Shown piece by piece: positions 58,618 to 64,000 of a stretch of DNA of 64,000 bases (within the stretch, counting starts at the first letter, position 1; each line of letters opens with the position of its first letter). The position numbers and the translations under genes were made by a program. Where the stretch lies: NCBI GenBank assembly GCA_032629725.1, contig JAFEVB010000036.1, positions 496,001-560,000 on the forward strand. Direction: 5' to 3'. This DNA comes from Gremmenia infestans (Eukaryota > Ascomycota > Leotiomycetes > Helotiales > Hamatocanthoscyphaceae). The notes beneath the pieces were generated by a model. It had not been told where the DNA came from. It worked only from the letters and a program-made list of their open reading frames with translations, and ran no database searches.

Positions 58618-58725
58618 AGATGAAGCGGCACTCATTATGAACGGGTTCCACACGGAGTAGAATATTATAATCCTCACTTTTTCTATCCACCGCCAGATTG
58701 CCCTAGATATCCCAAGTGACTAATA
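58618..58725. repeat. Copy B of a diverged ~100-bp direct repeat
   Basis: Direct repeat of 58350-58452 (see that entry). It carries an ACGGAGTAG element that copy A has lost or lacks. Several differences are C/T or G/A changes. Confidence 0.7.
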
Positions 58726-58733
58726 TTATATCT

Positions 58734-58996
58734 ATGAGCAAATTCAGAGCTTTCTGTAAGCAGGTTTATACCTTTCAGCAAGCACATTGAGAGCTTTCTA
58801 TAGGCACGTTCATGGTGCAATGAGCACGTTCAGAGCCTTCTTCATGAGCACATTTCGATCTCTCTATGAGCACAGTTAGAACTTCCTATAAGCACATTCA
58901 GATCTTTCTACGAGCTCGCCTAAAGCTTCTAGAGAGCACTTTTAGCACATTTAGAACTTCCTATAAGCACCTCTAGAGCTTTCTATAAGCACAATT
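58734..58996. repeat. Degenerate minisatellite-like field
   Basis: About nine to ten imperfect units of roughly 25-30 bp, each resembling CTATAAGCACATTCAGAGCT (variants TATGAGCACAGTTAGAACTT, TATAAGCACATTCAGATCTT, TATAAGCACCTCTAGAGCTT). Spacing is irregular. The field starts directly after copy B of the duplicated module. Confidence 0.7.
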
Positions 58997-59276
58997 CAAA
59001 ACTCCATGAGTACCGTAAAATAACCACCTATCAGCTGCCCAAATACATATACTCTCTAGCTCTCTCTCACAAATCCCAACCCCTATATCACCCCCCCCTC
59101 CCTCCCACCCCGTCTCTATAAAAAGAAGAGACCTCACTCACTGTAGACAAAAACAGCGCTACCAATTCTATAATCTTCTAGGTAGCTGGGACATTTCAAA
59201 GTCGCATACAGTAGGTAGGTAAGGTAAGTGCGCTTTTTGTGCCTCGGGGTTCATTCACACTTGACAGTCAAGGCTG

Positions 59277-59332
59277 TAAAACACTATAGGAGCCAACAGC
59301 TAATAAAACACTATAGGAGTCAACAGCTAATA
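59277..59332. repeat. Two-copy tandem repeat of ~28 bp
   Basis: AAAACACTATAGGAGCCAAC plus AGCTAAT is followed at once by a second copy differing by C to T in GAGTCAAC. Confidence 0.9.
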
Positions 59333-59482
59333 GTTACACGCCTATGTCCGTTTCAGCCATCAACAAATAACAGTTTGCTCATAGTTCCTTCTTAATTTGA
59401 TAACTGTGTATATGTGCATTTTCCTATCGTATCCCATGGCTGTAAGAACCAAGCTCTGGATGTTGCACATGAGTAGTATGCA

Positions 59483-59696
59483 ATGATATCGGCTGCCGTT
59501 GACTGGGATCTAGAGGTATATTATAATGTTACACTTCGTATGGGTGACTGTAGGGAGAAAATTCTCCTCCTTGACCAAGAAATGGCCCTATGTTCAGATT
59601 ATCTGGGAATTCCAAGATGAGGGCAGACCTATTACTGATTTCAAGACGCAGGTTCTCCATTTAAAGCTCGCAGCTCATGATAATCTTAAAGAGTAG
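59483..59696 (+). pseudogene. Short coding-like relic with a frameshift
   Basis: One frame, 59483-59620, reads like protein (AAVDWDLEVYYNVTLRMGD, ILLLDQEMALCSDYLG) and then meets a stop. An overlapping frame, 59601-59696, continues with equally protein-like sequence (IWEFQDEGRPITDFKTQVL, LKLAAHDNLKE) to a stop. The simplest reading is one decayed coding fragment broken by a small indel. The family is not recognised; it could derive from a mobile element or a lost gene. No intact relative is in the window. Confidence 0.35.
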
Positions 59697-59801
59697 TTTC
59701 ATTTCAATCTGTACAGTCTTACCTACCTTAAGTCATATACACTTAACACGGAAAATAAACCCCCTTCCCCCAACCCCTAATACCCAACAAAGAATAATTC
59801 A

Positions 59802-62800
59802 TCAAGCAACAGTCTCCACCTTAGGACCGCCATTAACAATCCCATTTGTATGACCGTTAACGCCACTGGGAGACGTAGCCTTCACTTCCCCGGAAGCAGA
59901 CGCTGGTCCTGACGCCGTTGCTGAAACAATGCCTCCCTTTTTTTCATCATCCCCATCGTCATCATAATCTTCATCAACATCTATCTTGCGAGCAGCCCGT
60001 TCCGGCTCGCCGGCAGGTGGGGGAGGCGGAGGGGGAAGTGCCTGTTGGTGAGCCGGAGGTGGGTGATCAAGACGCTCACGCTGCTCACGCTCCTCAACTG
60101 CATATTCCTTTGGTGGAGGGGGCGGGTGCTCATGAACAGGTGTATGTACAGCTGGTGGCCCAGGTAGTCCTAATGGTCCTGGGGGTCCTGGTGGTCCTCC
60201 CATGGATGGGAAAGGAGATTGTAGTCCCATTGGAGGGTGATGTGCTGCCTCAGATGGATGGTAGTTCTCGTTTGCTCGACGCTGGTCTTCTACGCGGCGT
60301 TGGTCTTCGGCCCGTCTTTGATCATCCACACGGCGTTGATCCTCCATACGCCGTTGTTGTTCCTCAGCACGACGTGCTTCTGAAGAGCTACGACGGAAAG
60401 GCTCTGGCGTCGAAGGTCTACGATGATGAGTATCTTCCAAGCGGGCTCGGTTCTCATCCGAAGCAGGTTTCTTCATCGATAGTTGTTCATCTTCCCACTC
60501 TCGCATCCTTTTAGGGCCTACAGATGAAGGTCTGTCACTATCACGCTCTCGCTCTACTGCTTCTTGAGCCGCAAGAGCAGATGCTGGAGGAGGCGCACCA
60601 CCTGCAATACCACCAGGGTTTGAAATATCTGGATGGTGAGGATATTGCGGTTGTTGGTGTGGATAGCCGGACTTTGGAGATGCCATTCTACCCTCAAGAG
60701 ATATGGGACGGACTTCAGGTCGCGGACTGTTGCCTCGGCCAATAGGTGGGAAACCACCTGAGCCATTCAAACCGCTAGGCGCGGGTGGCAGTGTAGTGGA
60801 AGAACTTGATCCTCCTGTTGGACCGGCATAGTTGGGATTAGAGACTCGCGGAGGTGGTGGGCCTGATGGAGCACTCTGTGGCGGAGGTCCATGAGGACCA
60901 CCCTGAACAGGTGGAGGCGGATAGACCCCCATTGAAACTGGCATATCACGTGGGGGAGATCGACGAGGTGGAGGAGGTGGAGGGCCTCTCTCAGGGCCGG
61001 GACCGGCACCTGGACCAGGGCCAGGGTATGGTCTCATTTGCGGCTCTTGTCTCGGGCTTGGTGGTCCACGGGGAGGGGGCGGGATTGGACCTCGAACAGG
61101 CTCTCGTTGATCGTATGGGTTCGGTGGTTGTGGCGGTGGGTTTATCTCCGCAAGTCGACTTCCCCAACCGTTGACAGGTCCATTAGGAGGTCCAGGCGGT
61201 GGAGGCGGTGGAGCTGAGTTACCCCACTGAGGTCCTGGAGGACCAACGGCACCGGTAGCTTGGTATGCTTGAGGATGGACATCTTGAGGCAGCGGTGCAC
61301 TTGTTTGAACTGGCATGCCATTGGTCTGCCCATTGCGAAGTAATTGTAGTCGGGCCTTTATGTGCACATTGGTGGGGTCAAGTTCTGCGGCACGTTGGTA
61401 CGCATCTAGTGCATCGTTGATCTGGTTGTTACAAGATTCATACTAGACCAATGATTAGCAATGTTTCAAACGAGGTCAAGTGAAGCTGAAGCTGAAGCAA
61501 ACTTACCAAAGTTCCCAAGTCGTACCAGACCTCGGAGATGTACGGGTTCAAGCGTATCGCTCGGGAATATGCATCTAGTGCATCTCGGTACTGGTTGATC
61601 TGGTAATACAAAACGCCAATCGAGCACCAGAATGTCGGGTTCCGTCCGTCTCGATAGACAGCTTGCTGATAGGCTTCATAGGCCTTTGGGTATTTCTGCT
61701 GTGACATGTAACATCGTCCAAGCAAATACCAGCTCTGTGCATCACTTTGGTCTGCCACGTGTTAGCGTGTACGATGCAGGACAGGTCGTTTCGACGAAGC
61801 TTACCAGAGCTGACAGATTTCTCAAGATACTCGATAGCACGCTCTTGGCTTGTGAAGCTGTTGCTCTGCTGGTGATGCAACCAACCAAGCTGTTGAAGGA
61901 CCTTTGCATGGTTTGGGTCACGTTCCAGAACACGCATGTATGCCGATTTGGCGTTGTCGTACTATGATGGGGTTAGTGATGGGGGATTGCAGAATGGCGA
62001 AAGTGGATTTACATCTTTTTGCTGCTCGTGGACGTGCCCAATTTGGAACCAAATATCCTCTTCCGTCAATGGAGTTGGTGGAACGGAAACAATATATCGG
62101 AAACACTACAAATAATTAGCGACCCGAGCAATCCTCCATTTCAGCTTGGTCATACCTCAAGACTTTGTTGGTATTTTTGCTGCTGCTTGTAAATTATGCC
62201 GAGACGAAAGTAAATTTCGTTGGCCTTTTCAAAGTCTGGCTGCATTCGCATGACTTGTGAGAATGCTTCCTCTGCATGCTCAAGAGATCCATATCGATCA
62301 TAGAGTATGCCAATGCCGTACCAAAGTTTCGGCTCCTAGATGCAATTGTCAGATAAATACAATCAGCGGCGGCAGTCCCACAAACCTTGGGGTCTCGAAG
62401 ATGGTATAGAGCTTGTTGATAAGCAGAGTATGCTTGTTGTAAATCATCCATCATCAAGTAGCAGTGACCTTGATGTGTTAATGGTGTCGCCAATTAAGTT
62501 TGGAAATCTAGAGAGCTTACCAAGACTTCCCCAAACATCGCCATTATTCCCATCCAGCTTGAGGATACTCTGGAGGTACTCGACGGCTTTATGAAATTGT
62601 TCTTGTGCTCGAAGTATACCACTGATCGCATTCATCGCGGGAATAGACCTAGGGTTGGAGCGAAGCGCATGCTCGTAAGCACCCATAGCTTCGTCGAGGT
62701 TGCCCATAAGTTCTGCAAGGCTCCCTAGATATTTATGTCAGAGCTGACTCTCAATTATTCGGTTCATCTCTTACCTATTTGAAGCCACACCGCTTCATTC

Positions 62801-62931
62801 ATAGCAGCGAGTTGCTGTGCCGCGGGCCATTGTTGCTGCGGTTGAGGACCCATTCCTGGAGGTGGAGGACCAACAGGCGGACCATGGTGCAACTGCATGC
62901 CTGCTGGCGGAGAGGGATGATGGCTTGCCAT
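59802..62931 (-). CDS. SSN6: SSN6/CYC8 general transcriptional corepressor (TPR protein)
   Basis: Eight exons (62931-62775, 62724-62521, 62468-62386, 62335-62156, 62105-62013, 61961-61805, 61751-61507, 61442-59802) give 919 residues. A short Pro/Gln N-terminus leads into about ten TPR repeats, from residue 46 to about 405. Clear units include NLDEAMGAYEHALRSNPRSI, DDLQQAYSAYQQALYHL, HVHEQQKDYDNAKSAYM and QYRDALDAYSRAIRLNP. The C-terminal half is Pro-rich and disordered, with a tandem RRxEDQ repeat at about 730-764. It ends in an acidic block DVDEDYDDDGDDEKKGG. Ssn6 with Tup1 (RcoA in filamentous fungi) forms the corepressor recruited by DNA-bound repressors such as CreA. The many introns fall mostly inside the TPR region. 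All joins restore TPR spacing. Confidence 0.95.
60270..60374 (-). repeat. Coding tandem repeat for RRxEDQ units in SSN6
   Basis: Five consecutive six-residue units (RRMEDQ, RRVDDQ, RRAEDQ, RRVEDQ, RRANEN). At DNA level this is an 18-bp coding minisatellite with third-base differences. It forms a highly charged helix. Confidence 0.85.
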
Positions 62932-64000
62932 TGTGATGGAGGATATGCGACAACAAGAGTTGTTCGTGTGTGCTGGCGACTACGCGCCTCGTCTCAACCC
63001 GAGGTAGACGGCAATGCGGATTAGAACCGCGAAAGTGAATCGCTAGCGAGTTGAAGAATATAATGCGTGCTTGTACTGATAACCCGAACGATGAAATGTC
63101 GATTCGAGAAGGGTGGTTGAAATGGAAGTGGTTGTTGAAGTTGAGGTTGCAGCAAGTCGAGGGGAGCTACCTGTGGCGCAAGGTTCCAAGGCCAAGGTAG
63201 GCTTGAAGATATAAAGTGAGGATCTAGCAATAGAAGAAGGGTCGATACCCAACTCGGAGCGAGATTGGATGTATAGTTAAGAGCACATGAACCAGGTTGT
63301 ATGTTGGGCTGGTGGTGTTGGCTGGTGTTGAGGCTCTTCTCTTCTGCTGGTGGATAGATGTGACGAAAAGCGAAGAGGGAGACGATAGATTCGCGGAAAG
63401 AAAGTCAATTTGACTAAAAAAGCCAAGCGCTGGGTAAGGTAAGGTTTTACAGACACAAGAGGGTAGTGCAAGGATTCGCATGCTACGCACTAAGCGGCGT
63501 CCGGAGGCGCATATATGGATCACAGCGGGTCTACTTATTGTGGCCAGTCAAGCCGTGTGTTGGAAGAAAAATCCCGGAGATACCCACAGAAATGCGTCAC
63601 GCCTCGTGCCGAGTGATACTCCACCTCCACGTATTCCACTTCCACTGCTCGCATAAGAATAATACGGAGTAAAGGAAAAGGGAAGGAAGGCAACGAGGGT
63701 CAACTTCGAGTCTATCTATCTATCTACGGTATTATAGTAACAGTCACAAACACATCATCAATATCAAGATTGATATTGATTGATATCAACACGCCGCTTA
63801 GTCACCACGCACGGCCTCGTGATTTACGACCGGATCAAGCGTGTGTGTGTTTCTTCGTCGCAGGGTGGAGCGTTTAAGTTGCATTCGGGAAATGGTAAAG
63901 GATGGCGTGCATGGTACCGGTCGCTTCAGGGATATAAGTAGGGTAGGTGATCATTCCTGACAGAGGGAGGAGAGAATGATGAATCCCGGTCATAAGATAC
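62932..64000. other. SSN6 promoter/leader and right edge of window
   Basis: No gene supported. Contains TACGGAGTA at 63663-63671, a TCTA repeat at 63713-63725 and a local inverted ATATCAA/TTGATAT near 63760-63786. The window ends before any further coding region is visible. Confidence 0.55.

Larger units (their letters stand above)
58067..59801. other. 1.7-kb repeat-bearing spacer between RPL3 start and SSN6 stop
   Basis: Beyond the RPL3 promoter (58067-58300) the spacer holds a duplicated ~100-bp module, a degenerate repeat field, a 28-bp tandem duplication and a coding-like relic, each listed separately. No intact gene is visible. A TATAAAA near 59108 and a CACCCCCCCCTCCCTCCCACCC run at about 59090-59110 are also present. 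Confidence 0.65.

Noticed and set aside
58734..58996. Possible CRISPR-like spaced repeats
   Set aside because: Units are imperfect and contiguous, and the genome is a fungus; a degenerate minisatellite is the better reading.
59918..60514. Plus-strand frame of 198 codons
   Set aside because: Antisense of the SSN6 Pro-rich tail.

Overview
The window is a gene-rich stretch of a filamentous ascomycete nuclear genome (Pezizomycotina). The evidence is short spliceosomal introns (mostly 46-80 nt, GTAAGT-like donors, CTAAC-type branch points), a wetA-type conidial regulator, a DUF3433 (SPRAY-like) membrane protein, an FLC/TRP-like channel, a KRE6/SKN1 glucan-synthesis protein and a secreted pectinase pair. 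The pectinases suggest a plant-associated or plant-pathogenic fungus. A leotiomycete is my guess, but the class cannot be fixed from sequence alone. I see no bacterial signals, no CRISPR, no tRNA or rRNA gene that I can defend, and no intact transposon.

I support 21 protein-coding genes and reconstructed most of them exon by exon. Left third (2-21.5 kb): a single-pass membrane protein (-), a DHX35-type DEAH helicase (+), an uncertain hypothetical gene (+), SDHAF2 (+), wetA (+), a DUF3433 membrane protein (+) and an ACOT9-like mitochondrial thioesterase (-). Middle (23.9-40 kb): an FLC-family channel (+), a small one-TM hypothetical (+), a mitochondrial DUF1279/FAM210-like protein (-) with a 712-nt intron, a divergent pectin methylesterase (-) / endopolygalacturonase (+) pair, the PP1 inhibitor YPI1 (-), a GPI-type cysteine-rich surface protein (-) and an alkyltransferase-like DNA-damage protein (+). 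Right third (40.7-63 kb): an ataxin-2/PBP1 homolog (-), BUD6/AIP3 (+), a KRE6/SKN1 beta-1,6-glucan synthesis protein (-), a probably N-myristoylated hypothetical (-), ribosomal protein L3 (-) and the SSN6/CYC8 corepressor (-).

Most genes are housekeeping or growth functions that do not form an obvious cluster: RNA (DHX35, PBP1, RPL3), mitochondria (SDHAF2, ACOT9-like, DUF1279), and polarity, wall and membrane (BUD6, KRE6, FLC, DUF3433). The one local functional unit is the head-to-head pectinase pair: the esterase removes methyl groups from pectin and the polygalacturonase then cuts the product.

The intergenic DNA holds the less ordinary material. It includes a minisatellite (TGAATAGA)8, oppositely oriented (CCTTG)n arms, and dispersed short near-palindromes (TACTGTAC, TACTCCGTA and CTACTTCGTAG types). 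The 1.7 kb between RPL3 and SSN6 contains a duplicated ~100-bp module, a degenerate ~25-30 bp repeat field, a 28-bp tandem duplication and a frameshifted coding-like relic. I found no convincing undescribed multi-gene system; the RPL3-SSN6 spacer and the dispersed palindromes are the best places to look further.
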